A stretch of 64,000 nt of DNA from G020348385 sp964410125 (lineage in GTDB: Bacteria; Acidobacteriota; Aminicenantia; Aminicenantales; Aminicenantaceae), in NCBI GenBank assembly GCA_964410125.1, contig CAYPGQ010000006.1:1-64000 (forward strand). Reading direction: 5' to 3'. A program made the translations under genes and the position numbers. The notes beneath the pieces are model-generated. The model was given only the letters and a program-made list of their open reading frames with translations, was not told the origin of the DNA and did no database searches. This document shows positions 17,370 to 26,086 of the stretch, one piece after another (the first letter of the stretch is position 1; every line of letters begins with the position of its first letter).

Positions 17370-17888
17370 TCAGGAATCTACGTGGGGGAGATTATCTTCA
17401 AAACAGTTGGAGAGCATTTCCAGAACTTGAATTTCTATCTCCTCGAACGGACTGCAAGAAACCTCCGAAATCTCTGTAACAATTAGTTTTTTCGCCTTTT
17501 CCATCATTTTTTTCTCGCGGAAGGACAAGGGTTTGATCAGCTGGAGATAGTACAGGCTCTTTAGAACGAGGGCCATATCCTGGATTGTCCCGGATTTCAT
17601 CAGATCGATATGTTCTTTATATCTTCCTTTCCAGTTCATGGTCACATCAACTCCGCCATTCCGGATAAAATCAAAAATATCCTGGATGGATTCTTCTGGG
17701 ATAGGTTTACGGATTCCGATTTCTTCGGCGTTAGAAAATGGGACTAACACCAATGTGTCATTGGCCAAAATTCTTACATGATAGATCTGGAAATCTTGCC
17801 CGAAATAATTCTCTTCCTGGATATTCTCTATGACTCCAAGCCCCTGATTGGGATAAATCACCTTATCGCCAATCTTTAATGCGTTCAT
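17370..17888 (-). CDS. carD: CarD-family transcriptional regulator
   Basis: A protein of 172 residues. The N-terminal RNA-polymerase-interaction domain starts LKIGDKVIYPNQGLGVIENI (Tudor-like), followed by a helical DNA-binding part containing GGVDVTMNWKGRYKEHID and SLYYLQLIKPLSFREKKMME. CarD binds the RNAP beta subunit and stabilises open promoter complexes, in many phyla at rRNA promoters. It is transcribed divergently from rpmH. The promoter puts the likely transcription start only a few bases before ATG, and no Shine-Dalgarno sequence is seen, so the message may be near-leaderless. Confidence 0.9.
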   Translation of the reverse strand: MNALKIGDKVIYPNQGLGVIENIQEENYFGQDFQIYHVRILANDTLVLVPFSNAEEIGIRKPIPEESIQDIFDFIRNGGVDVTMNWKGRYKEHIDLMKSGTIQDMALVLKSLYYLQLIKPLSFREKKMMEKAKKLIVTEISEVSCSPFEEIEIQVLEMLSNCFEDNLPHVDS

Positions 17889-17899
17889 GGTGTGGAAGT

Positions 17900-17928
17900 A
17901 TTATAAACAATAATGCCCAAAGAGTCAA
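17900..17928 (-). promoter_or_regulatory. sigma-70 promoter of carD
   Basis: On the minus strand TTGACT (17928-17923), a 17 bp spacer and a perfect TATAAT (17905-17900) lie directly ahead of carD. Only 11 bases separate the -10 box from the ATG at 17888, so the 5' leader should be about 4-6 nt. Confidence 0.75.
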
Positions 17929-17981
17929 CTTGTTAAATGACTTGACAGGCTTGTGACAGCAGTCCATTCTTCCTTTTTCGC

Positions 17982-18010
17982 TTGACAGATCAAGACAGGT
18001 TTATTAACAT
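17982..18010 (+). promoter_or_regulatory. sigma-70 promoter of rpmH operon
   Basis: A perfect TTGACA at 17982-17987, a 17 bp spacer and TAACAT at 18005-18010 precede rpmH by about 32 bp. The arrangement fits a strong ribosomal-protein promoter. A second TTGACA at 17942-17947 lacks a matching -10. Confidence 0.7.
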
Positions 18011-18042
18011 ACTGTTTTCAAACAAGAAAGACAGATCGAAAG

Positions 18043-18177
18043 ATGAAAAGAACATTTCAACCTAACAAAAGAAAACGAAAGAAGAACCACGGATTCCTCG
18101 TGCGGATGAGAAGAAAAGGTGGCCAGCACATCATCAAGAACCGCAGACGTAAAGGCAGAAAAAGACTTGCCGCTTGA
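18043..18177 (+). CDS. rpmH: 50S ribosomal protein bL34
   Basis: A protein of 44 residues, almost entirely basic. It begins MKRTFQPNKRKRKKNHGF and continues LVRMRRKGGQHIIKNRRRKG, ending KRLAA, the complete bL34 sequence pattern. It lies in the exit region of the large subunit. The gene starts the classic rpmH-rnpA-yidD-yidC-jag cluster, and its stop shares one base with the rnpA ATG. dnaA, often adjacent, is absent; carD is on the other side. Confidence 0.96.
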   Translation: MKRTFQPNKRKRKKNHGFLVRMRRKGGQHIIKNRRRKGRKRLAA

Positions 18178-18524
18178 TGAATGAAACTTTCACACCACAA
18201 GAAAGAATAAGAAAGAAAAAAGATTTTTTGCATCTTTATAAAAAAGGCAAACGTTACAGAGGGAAATATTTCATCCTTATTTACCTCTCCAACGAGCTCA
18301 CTTTTTGCAGAGTGGCCATCGTTGCCAGCAAAAAACTTGGAAATGCAGTCCAACGAAACAGGACGAAGAGGTGGTTGCGCACACTCTTCAGGAGGAACAA
18401 GGAATTGCTCGAGAAACCATTCGACTTGATTTTCATCCCTCGAAAGGAAATACACGAGGCAAAATGGCAGAATCTAGCAGATGATTACCGAGCTGCGCTA
18501 AAATTTTTACACCAGAAAAGTTAA
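18177..18524 (+). CDS. rnpA: Ribonuclease P protein component
   Basis: A protein of 115 residues from the ATG overlapping the rpmH stop. The family signature is VAIVASKKLGNAVQRNRTKR, containing the RNR motif, and the N-terminus has ERIRKKKDFLHLYKKGKRY. It binds RNase P RNA and the 5' leader of pre-tRNA. Low sequence conservation is normal for the family; length is typical. Confidence 0.92.
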   Translation: MNETFTPQERIRKKKDFLHLYKKGKRYRGKYFILIYLSNELTFCRVAIVASKKLGNAVQRNRTKRWLRTLFRRNKELLEKPFDLIFIPRKEIHEAKWQNLADDYRAALKFLHQKS

Positions 18525-18529
18525 ATCTT

Positions 18530-18739
18530 ATGAAAAAAGGCGTTTTATTCCTGATCCGGGGATACAAATCCGTTTTGTCTCCGATTCTGGGACAACACTG
18601 CAGATACCACCCGACCTGTTCGATGTACACCTATGAGGCCATTGAAAAATATGGTTTACTCAAAGGAATGATCTTAGGAACCAAAAGGCTCCTCCGATGC
18701 CATCCTTTCCACCCAGGAGGAGTCGATCCCGTTCCTTAA
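18530..18739 (+). CDS. yidD: YidD membrane-protein insertion efficiency factor
   Basis: A protein of 69 residues. The pattern IRGYKSVLSPILGQHCRYHP, TCSMYTYEAIEKYG, and CHPFHPGGVDPVP is diagnostic, with the conserved cysteines and the HPGG(V/Y)DPVP end. It is a peripheral inner-membrane protein thought to assist YidC-dependent insertion. It lies 5 bp after rnpA and 11 bp before yidC, as in most bacteria. Confidence 0.95.
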   Translation: MKKGVLFLIRGYKSVLSPILGQHCRYHPTCSMYTYEAIEKYGLLKGMILGTKRLLRCHPFHPGGVDPVP

Positions 18740-18750
18740 AGGACCTTCCC

Positions 18751-20382
18751 ATGGAAAAAAGATTATTATTAGCTATTGTCTTATCTTTCGGGGTGCTGTT
18801 TCTTTATCAGCTTGTTTTTAAACCCACGCAAAAACCTGTTTCTGAACTTGCCGCAGATATAGAAAAAGCGCCCGAACAAAAACCCGTCCCAGAGCTCCCG
18901 GTGAAGCCTCCGGAAACCCCTACCGAACAAGAATTTCAGGTTGCTGAAGCCGAGGCTGAACAGGATATCGTCGTGGAAACACCATTGTATCGTGCTGTCT
19001 GGAACAACAGAGGGGCACAGCTGGAAAGCTGGCGGTTGAAAGAATACAAAAACGATAATCAAGAAAACCTCGAACTGATATCGGCCCTATCAGCTAAATT
19101 GGGCCGATATCCCTTCCTCCTGCTTACAGACGACGCGGAATTCGATAACATGATCAATACTGCCCGATATACATTTTCCCGAACCAAATTGGAATTGATG
19201 GGAGGAGAGGAAGGGGAGTTGCGTTTCGAATTCGCTATAGAAACAGGAACACGGATCGAGAAAATTTTCACTTTTCACGGAAACTCATATGATTTTGATA
19301 TCCAGATCAACCTCTGGAGAAACGGGCAAAAAATCACCCCCCGCATTATCTGGGGGCCGAGCTTCGGCAATCTCTCCGCCGAGGAATTGAAAAGACGCAT
19401 CGGCGGCGGAGGAGCCGGGGTGACCGTTTATGCTGGCACCAAAGTTTTACGGCACGATGAGAGGAAATACAAGCTGGAAAACAGTTTATACAACTTTGTC
19501 GATTGGGTAGCCTACGACAGCAACTATTTCACCGTCCTGTTTCTCGCCCCCCCACAAAAACTGAGCGTAGCATTCCTGAAAGAAGACATCAACCAAATTC
19601 CCTATTATTTTCTCGCTTTAGACCTTCCGGAAAAAGCTTTTATCGGCCCAAAAGATGTCGATCAATTGACAGAACTGGATCCGAGCACAAAAAAAATCAT
19701 CCGATTCGGTTTTTTTGGATGGATGGCCGAAATCCTGCACACGGCCATCAAATACATCCATACGGTCTTTCCCAACTGGGGATTTTCTATCATCATTCTG
19801 ACCATCATCATCAAAATTTTATTTTTCCCTTTGACCTACAGTAGCACCAAATCCATGGCAAAAATGCAGGAGTTACAGCCCAAAATGAAAGCCATCAGGG
19901 CCAAATACAAGAAGGCCAAAAAGGACATCGCCCAGCGGCGCAAAATGAATGAAGAGATCATGAAGCTGTACAAAGAGCATGGGGTGAACCCGGCTGGGGG
20001 ATGTCTCCCGATGCTGATCCAGCTGCCGATTTTTTGGGGATTTTTCCGGATGTTGGCGATTTCCCTAGAATTCCGGCAGAGCCCCTTCATCTTTTGGATC
20101 AAAGACCTTTCTGTGCATGACCCGGCCTACGTGACACCCATCCTGATGGGAATCACCCAGTATATCAGCCAAAAGATGACTCCCACCTCTGCCGATCCTA
20201 CCCAGCAGAGGATGATGATGATTATGCCGGTGGTAATGACCATCTTTTTCATGAATTTTTCCAGTGGCCTTGTCCTGTACTGGCTTACGAACAATGTCCT
20301 GCAAATCGGCCAGCAGTACATCATGAACCGGCTCCGAAAAAAACAAAAGAGTGAATCTCATGGAAAAAGAAGAAAAAAATAA
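18751..20382 (+). CDS. yidC: Membrane protein insertase YidC
   Basis: A protein of 543 residues from ATG 18751 (MEKRLLLAIVLSFGVLFLYQ, the first membrane segment). A large periplasmic domain follows (about residues 60-345), then the core: NWGFSIIILTIIIKILFFPL, the cytoplasmic coiled coil (KMQELQPKMKAIRAKYKK), GGCLPMLIQLPIFWGFFRML, and the last segments around MPVVMTIFFMNFSSGLVLYW. The Arg needed in the hydrophilic groove falls near LTYSSTKSM, where Arg is not seen, so its position needs alignment. It inserts proteins alone or with SecYEG. The Gram-negative-type long periplasmic domain supports a diderm host. Confidence 0.95.
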   Translation: MEKRLLLAIVLSFGVLFLYQLVFKPTQKPVSELAADIEKAPEQKPVPELPVKPPETPTEQEFQVAEAEAEQDIVVETPLYRAVWNNRGAQLESWRLKEYKNDNQENLELISALSAKLGRYPFLLLTDDAEFDNMINTARYTFSRTKLELMGGEEGELRFEFAIETGTRIEKIFTFHGNSYDFDIQINLWRNGQKITPRIIWGPSFGNLSAEELKRRIGGGGAGVTVYAGTKVLRHDERKYKLENSLYNFVDWVAYDSNYFTVLFLAPPQKLSVAFLKEDINQIPYYFLALDLPEKAFIGPKDVDQLTELDPSTKKIIRFGFFGWMAEILHTAIKYIHTVFPNWGFSIIILTIIIKILFFPLTYSSTKSMAKMQELQPKMKAIRAKYKKAKKDIAQRRKMNEEIMKLYKEHGVNPAGGCLPMLIQLPIFWGFFRMLAISLEFRQSPFIFWIKDLSVHDPAYVTPILMGITQYISQKMTPTSADPTQQRMMMIMPVVMTIFFMNFSSGLVLYWLTNNVLQIGQQYIMNRLRKKQKSESHGKRRKK

Positions 20383-20986
20383 CGATATCGACCAAGAATT
20401 CAAGGGAAGAAACTTAGAAGACGCCATAAGTTTGGCCGAGCTCACGCTCAAGCTTCCGCGCACCCAGTTTAACTATGAGGTCGTGGCTGAAAAAACAAAA
20501 CTTTTTGGGATTGGAAGCAAAGAAATCGTCATCCGCACCTGGCCGAAAAGACCCACAGGGGATTATCCGGAGGCACGGTTCTTGGAAAAATTCCTTTCCT
20601 TATTCCCCCTGGAAATCCGGTACCAAATCAAAGAAAAAAATGACATGCTTTATTTCATCTTCGATGGGATGGATAAGTATCTGCTACTCCGTAAGGATGG
20701 ATCCCTACTCCTGGCTCTTCAGCACCTCCTCAACAAAATGTCGACAAAAAAGGTGCAGACTGACTGCGATTTTTTCCGGAAAAGAAAAGAGAGGGAGCTC
20801 ACGGATAGTACCCAGGAAATCGCTCACAAAGTCCAAGAGACAGGGGAAAATGAAATCCTGGATTTTATGAATCCCTACGAAAGACGCATCGTTCACATCG
20901 CTGCCAATCAAGTCCCTGGCATCACATCGGAAAGCATCGGGGATGGATTCCTGAAGCAGGTGAAAATCTTCCCCACAAAAGAATAG
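20360..20986 (+). CDS. jag: Jag/SpoIIIJ-associated RNA-binding protein (KhpB)
   Basis: A protein of 208 residues from ATG 20360; GTG 20351 is an alternative. The N-terminal Jag domain (DAISLAELTLKLPRTQFNYE; FGIGSKEIVIRTW) is followed by a KH-like central part and a C-terminal R3H domain (MNPYERRIVHIAANQ, then SESIGDGFLKQVKIFP). R3H normally carries Arg-x3-His; here it is RRIVH. It binds RNA and is the standard downstream neighbour of yidC, overlapping it by 23 bp. The central KH part lacks a clear GxxG loop. Confidence 0.85.
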   Translation: MEKEEKNNDIDQEFKGRNLEDAISLAELTLKLPRTQFNYEVVAEKTKLFGIGSKEIVIRTWPKRPTGDYPEARFLEKFLSLFPLEIRYQIKEKNDMLYFIFDGMDKYLLLRKDGSLLLALQHLLNKMSTKKVQTDCDFFRKRKERELTDSTQEIAHKVQETGENEILDFMNPYERRIVHIAANQVPGITSESIGDGFLKQVKIFPTKE

Positions 20987-21068
20987 TCAGGTCAAAAGCT
21001 GAAGGTAGATATAATATACTATTTTCCCATCGATCTTATATCTTTACTCGTTTTAATATAAGCTAGAC

Positions 21069-22436
21069 ATGCTGGACGATACCATCATCGCTGTTTCCAC
21101 GCCCATGGGATTTGGCGGCTTGGGAGTAGTCCGGATGAGCGGGAATAGAGCTCTCCAAATCGCAAAAAAAATCTTCAAGCCCAAAAAAAATCAGCAAAAG
21201 ATACCTTCTCGCCATCCGGTCCTCGGATATCTTTTTGACTCTGCGAGCAAAGAAAAGTTTGAAGAAGCCTACCTCACATTTTTCCCAAAACCCCGCACAT
21301 ACACGCGCGAGAATCTGGTTGAGATCAGCTGCCATGGGAGCCCTATTATTCTCGAGGAAGTTGTCCGCCTCGGCATCAAAGCTGGAGCAAGACACGCCAC
21401 GCCAGGGGAATTTACCCTCCGCGCTTACTTGAATGGACGTTTAGACATCCTCCAAGCCGAAGCCATCAACGATTTGATCACCGCGGCTTCCCTCGAACAG
21501 GCAAAAATTTCCTTTCGACAACTGGAGGGCAGTCTCTCCAAAGCCACAACCTCCCTTCGGCAACACATCATACAGCTTTTATCCCAGATAGAGGCCTCTA
21601 TAGAGTTTCCTGATGAGGGTCTTTCCATTTCCTCCAAAACGATCGCCAAAACCCTCCAACGTGCCGAAAATGCCGTCAACGAACTCATCTCCAGCTACGA
21701 CCTGGGAAAAACACTCTCTGAAGGCCTTCTGCTCTCTATAATCGGAAGGGCGAACGTGGGAAAATCCACCCTTTTTAACGCCATTCTCGAGAAAGACCGG
21801 GCGATTGTAACCCCCTTCCCCGGTACTACCCGGGATTATCTCCAAGAGACCATTAAAATCAAAAATGCTTTGTTCACTCTAACCGATATGGCTGGGATAG
21901 ACACGCCAGCTCATCCTATCGAAAAGGAAGGTATAAAAAGGGGGGAAAAATTGGCCTTTGCAGGGGATGGGATCCTTCTCGTTTTCGATGCCTCCCTTAA
22001 GGAGTTACACGAAGACCTCCAACTCCTGAACAAATTCCAGGACAAAAAGGCATTACTCCTGTTCAACAAGAGCGACCTTCCCGTTAAAATGGACCTCAAA
22101 AAAATAAAAAGTTTGTACAAAAATATTCCATCATTAGCCATTTCCGCTCTGAAAGGAATCAACCTCGATCGGCTGAAAGAAATGATTTTCACTCATTTTG
22201 TGCCCAAACGAACGGGGAATGAAGAGGTCATTCTCCACCTCAGACAAAAACTCCTGTTCGAGAACATCCTTTCCTGTCTGAATAAAACAAAGCGCATGAT
22301 ACAGGACGGCTATTCAGAAGAGATTTATGTCGAAGAAATCCGGAAAATCATCCCTCTTATCGGGCAGTTGACGGGGGAGATCCAAGATGAAGACGTCCTG
22401 ACCAGAGTATTCAACAGGTTTTGTGTCGGCAAATAG
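21069..22436 (+). CDS. mnmE: tRNA modification GTPase MnmE (TrmE)
   Basis: A protein of 455 residues. The N-terminal domain (DDTIIAVSTPMGFGGLGVVR; ENLVEISCHGSP) binds the folate one-carbon donor. The inserted G domain shows G1 GRANVGKST, switch region TPFPGTTRDYLQE, G3 DMAGI and G4 NKSD. The C-terminal FCVGK carries the catalytic Cys. With MnmG it places the cmnm5 group on the wobble uridine of tRNAs. An RNA with a small GTCGGC/GCCGGC hairpin and T-rich run overlaps the stop and may end the transcript weakly. Confidence 0.95.
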   Translation: MLDDTIIAVSTPMGFGGLGVVRMSGNRALQIAKKIFKPKKNQQKIPSRHPVLGYLFDSASKEKFEEAYLTFFPKPRTYTRENLVEISCHGSPIILEEVVRLGIKAGARHATPGEFTLRAYLNGRLDILQAEAINDLITAASLEQAKISFRQLEGSLSKATTSLRQHIIQLLSQIEASIEFPDEGLSISSKTIAKTLQRAENAVNELISSYDLGKTLSEGLLLSIIGRANVGKSTLFNAILEKDRAIVTPFPGTTRDYLQETIKIKNALFTLTDMAGIDTPAHPIEKEGIKRGEKLAFAGDGILLVFDASLKELHEDLQLLNKFQDKKALLLFNKSDLPVKMDLKKIKSLYKNIPSLAISALKGINLDRLKEMIFTHFVPKRTGNEEVILHLRQKLLFENILSCLNKTKRMIQDGYSEEIYVEEIRKIIPLIGQLTGEIQDEDVLTRVFNRFCVGK

Positions 22437-22550
22437 CCGGCCTTTTCCCTTTCCCCTCCGAATGATTTCCGCCTCAGTTTACCAAATCTCTACCTTACTT
22501 TAAAAAAAATTACAGTGAGATTGGAACCGCTTGCCGCATAATTGATGAGA

Positions 22551-22579
22551 TTGACGACAGGGCACATCAAAGATATAAT
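22551..22579 (+). promoter_or_regulatory. sigma-70 promoter of mnmG-parAB transcript
   Basis: TTGACG at 22551-22556, a 17 bp spacer and a perfect TATAAT at 22574-22579 lie 48 bp upstream of the mnmG start. The promoter likely drives mnmG and the tightly packed parA-parB-bactofilin-kdsB genes that follow. Confidence 0.75.
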
Positions 22580-22626
22580 ACAGACTCAATTTTCAGGAGA
22601 CTCATTCCAGAACGACAAGGTTAACT

Positions 22627-24483
22627 ATGGATTATGATATCATCGTCGTGGGCGCCGGTCACGCTGGTTGTGAAGCTGCCTGCGCAGCCAGCACAATGGG
22701 GCTCAAAACATGCCTCGTGACCATCCACCTGGATACGATCGCCCAGATGTCCTGCAATCCAGCCATAGGGGGACTCGCCAAAGGCCAGCTGGTGAGGGAG
22801 ATCGATGCTTTGGGGGGGCTGATGGGGCGCCTGGCTGACGAAACAGGCATACAATTCCGCCTTTTGAACAGCAGCCGCGGCGGAGCGGTGCAGGCTCCCC
22901 GCGCTCAATCGGACAAAGCCCTTTACCGGTTGACCATGAAAAAATGGTTGGAGGGCATGCCGAATCTGACTCTTTTCCAAGGAATTGTGACCAAAATACT
23001 GACCAAATCCAACAGGGCTGTCGGCCTTGAAACTCTTGATGGATACAAACTGCAATCCAGAGCTGTCATCGTGACGCCAGGAACATTTTTAAACGGCCTC
23101 ATCCATATCGGACTCCAGAACTACCCCGCCGGACGAGCCAACGAACCGCCGTCCATTCTGCTGAGCCAGAGCCTGAAAAACCTGGGTCTCAAAACATTCC
23201 GGCTAAAAACAGGCACTCCTATGCGGGTCCACAAAGATTCCATCGATTGGACAGGATTCACGCCCCAACCAGGGGATAAAATTCCTGTCCCTTTTTCCTT
23301 TCGCACAAAAAAACCTCTAGAAAACAGGATTGTCTGTCACTTTGGATACACCAATCCCAAAACACATGAAATCATCCGTCAAAATCTTGCTTTTTCCCCT
23401 CTTTACGGAGGAAAAATCACCGGGATCGGCCCCCGTTACTGCCCGTCCATAGAGGATAAAGTGGTCAAATTCCCTCAGCGCCAGAGACATCATTTTTTCC
23501 TAGAGCCAGAGGGATTGGACACGGCCGAGATTTACGTTAACGGCATCTCATCCAGTCTACCCCTGGATGTCCAGGAGAAAATACTGGCCAGCATTCCTGG
23601 ACTAGACCAAGCCAAAATACTCAGGCCGGCCTACGGCATCGAGTACGACGCGGTTGTTCCCACTCAGCTTTTGCCCACATTAGAGACCCGACCCATCTCC
23701 AACCTGTATTTAGCCGGGCAGATCAATGGAACATCCGGATACGAGGAGGCAGCAGCTCAGGGCTTGATGGCCGGGATTAATGCCGCATTAAAAATCCAGG
23801 AAAACCCGCCTTTTGTCCTCCGCAGAAACGAGGCGTACATTGCTGTGCTCATCGATGATTTGATCTCTCGAGGGATTGAAGAGCCCTATCGATTGTTCAC
23901 TTCCCGGGCAGAATACCGGCTTAACCTCCGGATAGACAATGCAGACAAGCGACTCACAGAATATGGGCATGCCTTCGGGCTGCTAAATTCTAATGATTAC
24001 AGAAGCTATCAGGAAAAGCAGACACGATTGAAGCAAGTGTTGAATTTTCTCGAGAAGAAAAAAATCCAGGTGAGAAATAAGGAGAACATCTCTCTGAAGG
24101 ATTTTTTGAAAAAGCCTGAAGGAAAATGGGAAAATGTGATAGAATATGTTCCATCGGATATGCTCCTGACAGACGAAGAGAAGCGGTTCTGCGAATCAGA
24201 AATCAAATATGAGGGGTACATCAAAAAACAGGAAAAAGAAATTGCCCGGATCACAAAACTGGATGATGAAAAAATTCCCAGGGGAATGACTTACACAAAT
24301 GTCCCGGGCCTAACCAGAGAAGTGATAGAAAAGCTGGAAAAATTCGACCCCCAAACAATAGGGGAAGCCAAAAAGATACCAGGCGTAACTCCGGCCTCCG
24401 TCATCAACCTCCATATAGCCATTGCTATACATAGGAAACAGAAAACAAAAAACGTTTCACGTGAAACACAAACCCGGAAATAA
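22627..24483 (+). CDS. mnmG: tRNA uridine 5-carboxymethylaminomethyl modification enzyme MnmG (GidA)
   Basis: A protein of 618 residues. The FAD-binding Rossmann motif is IIVVGAGHAGCEAACAAS; other hallmarks are SCNPAIGGLAKGQLVREIDA, NSSRGGAVQAPRAQSDK, TGTPMRVHKDSIDWTGF, LYLAGQINGTSGYEEAAAQG and SRAEYRLNLRIDNAD. It works with MnmE on wobble uridines of tRNA. The last codons, NVSRET, are written on a near-perfect parS palindrome, so the 3' end doubles as a centromere site for the following parAB genes. Length is normal. Confidence 0.96.
   Translation: MDYDIIVVGAGHAGCEAACAASTMGLKTCLVTIHLDTIAQMSCNPAIGGLAKGQLVREIDALGGLMGRLADETGIQFRLLNSSRGGAVQAPRAQSDKALYRLTMKKWLEGMPNLTLFQGIVTKILTKSNRAVGLETLDGYKLQSRAVIVTPGTFLNGLIHIGLQNYPAGRANEPPSILLSQSLKNLGLKTFRLKTGTPMRVHKDSIDWTGFTPQPGDKIPVPFSFRTKKPLENRIVCHFGYTNPKTHEIIRQNLAFSPLYGGKITGIGPRYCPSIEDKVVKFPQRQRHHFFLEPEGLDTAEIYVNGISSSLPLDVQEKILASIPGLDQAKILRPAYGIEYDAVVPTQLLPTLETRPISNLYLAGQINGTSGYEEAAAQGLMAGINAALKIQENPPFVLRRNEAYIAVLIDDLISRGIEEPYRLFTSRAEYRLNLRIDNADKRLTEYGHAFGLLNSNDYRSYQEKQTRLKQVLNFLEKKKIQVRNKENISLKDFLKKPEGKWENVIEYVPSDMLLTDEEKRFCESEIKYEGYIKKQEKEIARITKLDDEKIPRGMTYTNVPGLTREVIEKLEKFDPQTIGEAKKIPGVTPASVINLHIAIAIHRKQKTKNVSRETQTRK
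24453..24468. other. parS centromere-like site inside the 3' end of mnmG
   Basis: The 16-mer CGTTTCACGTGAAACA matches the bacterial parS consensus TGTTTCACGTGAAACA at 15 of 16 positions, the only difference being the first base. It is a perfect 14 bp palindrome (GTTTCACGTGAAAC). It lies 18 bp before the parA start, inside coding sequence for residues NVSRET of MnmG. ParB of the next operon is the expected ligand. Confidence 0.9.
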
Positions 24484-24485
24484 GA

Positions 24486-25241
24486 ATGGGCAAAGTTATC
24501 ACCGTCGCTAACCAGAAGGGCGGAGTCGGCAAGACAACCACCACAATCAACCTCGCTGCATCCCTGGCCCTGAACAACAGACGGGTTTTGATCATCGATT
24601 TTGATCCCCAGGGAATGGCCACGATCGGATTGGGAAAATCCAAGGAAGAAAAAAAGGGCATCTATCAGGCATTGATGAACGGTATATACCTGATGGATCT
24701 TGTCCACCCGACGGAATTGGATAACCTGTATATATGTCCATGCTCTCCAGAATTGGCAGGATTCGAAGCTGAGATCTTTTCAGAAGATAAGCGGGAGGCA
24801 CGACTCAAAAATTCCCTCAGGGACATACGGAAATTATTCCATTTCATACTTATCGACTGCCCCCCTTCTCTTAGTTTTTTGACGCTCAACGCCCTTACTG
24901 CTGCTGATTCTGTTTTGATACCGATCCAAACAGAATTTTTCTGCATGGAAGGTCTCCCCGACCTTCTCCGAACGCTGGAAGAGGTGAGGGCTTACCTCAA
25001 CCCTTCCCTTCACGTCGAGGGCATCGTCCTTACCATGTTTGATGAACGCACCAACCTGTCCAAACAGGTTGCCGAGGAGGTTCGGCAATCTTTAGGCGAA
25101 ATCATCTTCACAGAGATCATTCCCCGTACCGTGAGGCTGGCCGAAGCCCCTAGCTTTGGCAAACCGGTCTTGTTGTATGATATAAAATCAAAAGGTGCTC
25201 AGTCCTACTTAAATTTAGCCAGGGAGTTAATAAACAAATGA
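24486..25241 (+). CDS. parA: Chromosome-partitioning ATPase ParA (Soj)
   Basis: A protein of 251 residues with a deviant Walker A box (NQKGGVGKTTTTINLA), Walker A' (VLIIDFDPQGMAT), Walker B (ILIDCPPSLSFLT) and the segment PRTVRLAEAPSFGKPV that marks chromosomal Soj proteins. It forms ATP-dependent dimers on the nucleoid and moves ParB-parS complexes. It starts 2 bp after mnmG and overlaps parB by 4 bp. No N-terminal HTH is present, as expected for the chromosomal type. Confidence 0.95.
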   Translation: MGKVITVANQKGGVGKTTTTINLAASLALNNRRVLIIDFDPQGMATIGLGKSKEEKKGIYQALMNGIYLMDLVHPTELDNLYICPCSPELAGFEAEIFSEDKREARLKNSLRDIRKLFHFILIDCPPSLSFLTLNALTAADSVLIPIQTEFFCMEGLPDLLRTLEEVRAYLNPSLHVEGIVLTMFDERTNLSKQVAEEVRQSLGEIIFTEIIPRTVRLAEAPSFGKPVLLYDIKSKGAQSYLNLARELINK

Positions 25242-26086
25242 AAAAGAGAGCATTGGGAAAGGGCTTGAAGGCCTTCTTGCCCGAAGATTACGGCATACTG
25301 AAAGAGGAGAAATATGTGGATGCGGATATCGAAGACCTCCGGCCAAATCCCCTCCAACCCAGGCAGGATTTTGATCAGGACGCCATCGCTGAATTGGCCC
25401 AGTCAATCAAAGAATCCGGAATCCTGCAACCCCTTGTTGTGGTGCCCGAGGAAAACCATTACAAGATCGTCGTGGGGGAGAGACGATGGCGTGCTGCTCA
25501 AAAAATAGGGCTGGCTAAGGTTCCAGCCATCGTGCGCCATCTGACCGAAGAAGAACAAATCGAGGTTTCTCTCGTGGAAAACCTGCAAAGAAAAGACCTC
25601 AATCCGATCGAAGTCGCTCTTGCTTACCAAAAACTAACCCAGGAATTTAACTATACTCAAGATGCAGTAGCAGAAAAAGTCGGCAAAGATCGCACATCCG
25701 TGACCAATATCATCCGTCTTCTCAAACTCCCTCCTGAAATCCAAAAGATGGTCGCAGAAGGCAAAATTTCCATGGGGCATGCGCGCGCCCTCATCACACT
25801 GGAAAAACCGGACCAGCAGATTTTTCTCTCTCGGCTTATCGTGGAAAAGAACCTAACAGTGCGCGAGGTAGAAAAAATGATTTCGGAAAAAAGGCAAACG
25901 CCCTCCTCCAAGCCGAAACCGGAACTGGATCCGGACTTGCAAGCCCTCCAGGAAAAGCTGGTCGAAACTCTGGGAACAAAGGTCGCCATCTCGGGGAATT
26001 CGGACAAAGGAATTATCAAATTATTCTATTTCTCCCTGGAAGATCTGAACAGGATATTCGATAAAATCAAAGGAGTGGTCGAATGA
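25238..26086 (+). CDS. parB: Chromosome-partitioning protein ParB (Spo0J)
   Basis: A protein of 282 residues. The N-terminus KKRALGKGLKAFLPEDYG resembles the ParA-stimulating motif. The CTP-binding ParB domain has LRPNPLQPRQDFD, GILQPLVV, and the boxes VVGERRWRAAQKIG and ENLQRKDLNPIEVALAYQ. The HTH follows at QDAVAEKVGKDRTSVTNIIR. It should bind the parS site at 24453-24468 and spread as a CTP-dependent clamp. Coupled to parA and to the bactofilin gene by 4 bp overlaps. Confidence 0.95.
   Translation: MKKRALGKGLKAFLPEDYGILKEEKYVDADIEDLRPNPLQPRQDFDQDAIAELAQSIKESGILQPLVVVPEENHYKIVVGERRWRAAQKIGLAKVPAIVRHLTEEEQIEVSLVENLQRKDLNPIEVALAYQKLTQEFNYTQDAVAEKVGKDRTSVTNIIRLLKLPPEIQKMVAEGKISMGHARALITLEKPDQQIFLSRLIVEKNLTVREVEKMISEKRQTPSSKPKPELDPDLQALQEKLVETLGTKVAISGNSDKGIIKLFYFSLEDLNRIFDKIKGVVE

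Noticed and set aside
17889..18042. Replication origin next to rpmH
   Set aside because: No dnaA or dnaN gene and no cluster of DnaA boxes (TTATCCACA) was seen here.
22470..22490. Third copy of the GGTAAACT element (inverse strand)
   Set aside because: Only about 10 bases agree (TTTGGTAAACTG); the flanks do not align with copies A and B.
22437..22626. Replication origin between mnmE and mnmG
   Set aside because: No DnaA boxes or AT-rich repeat cluster; the region is explained by a promoter.
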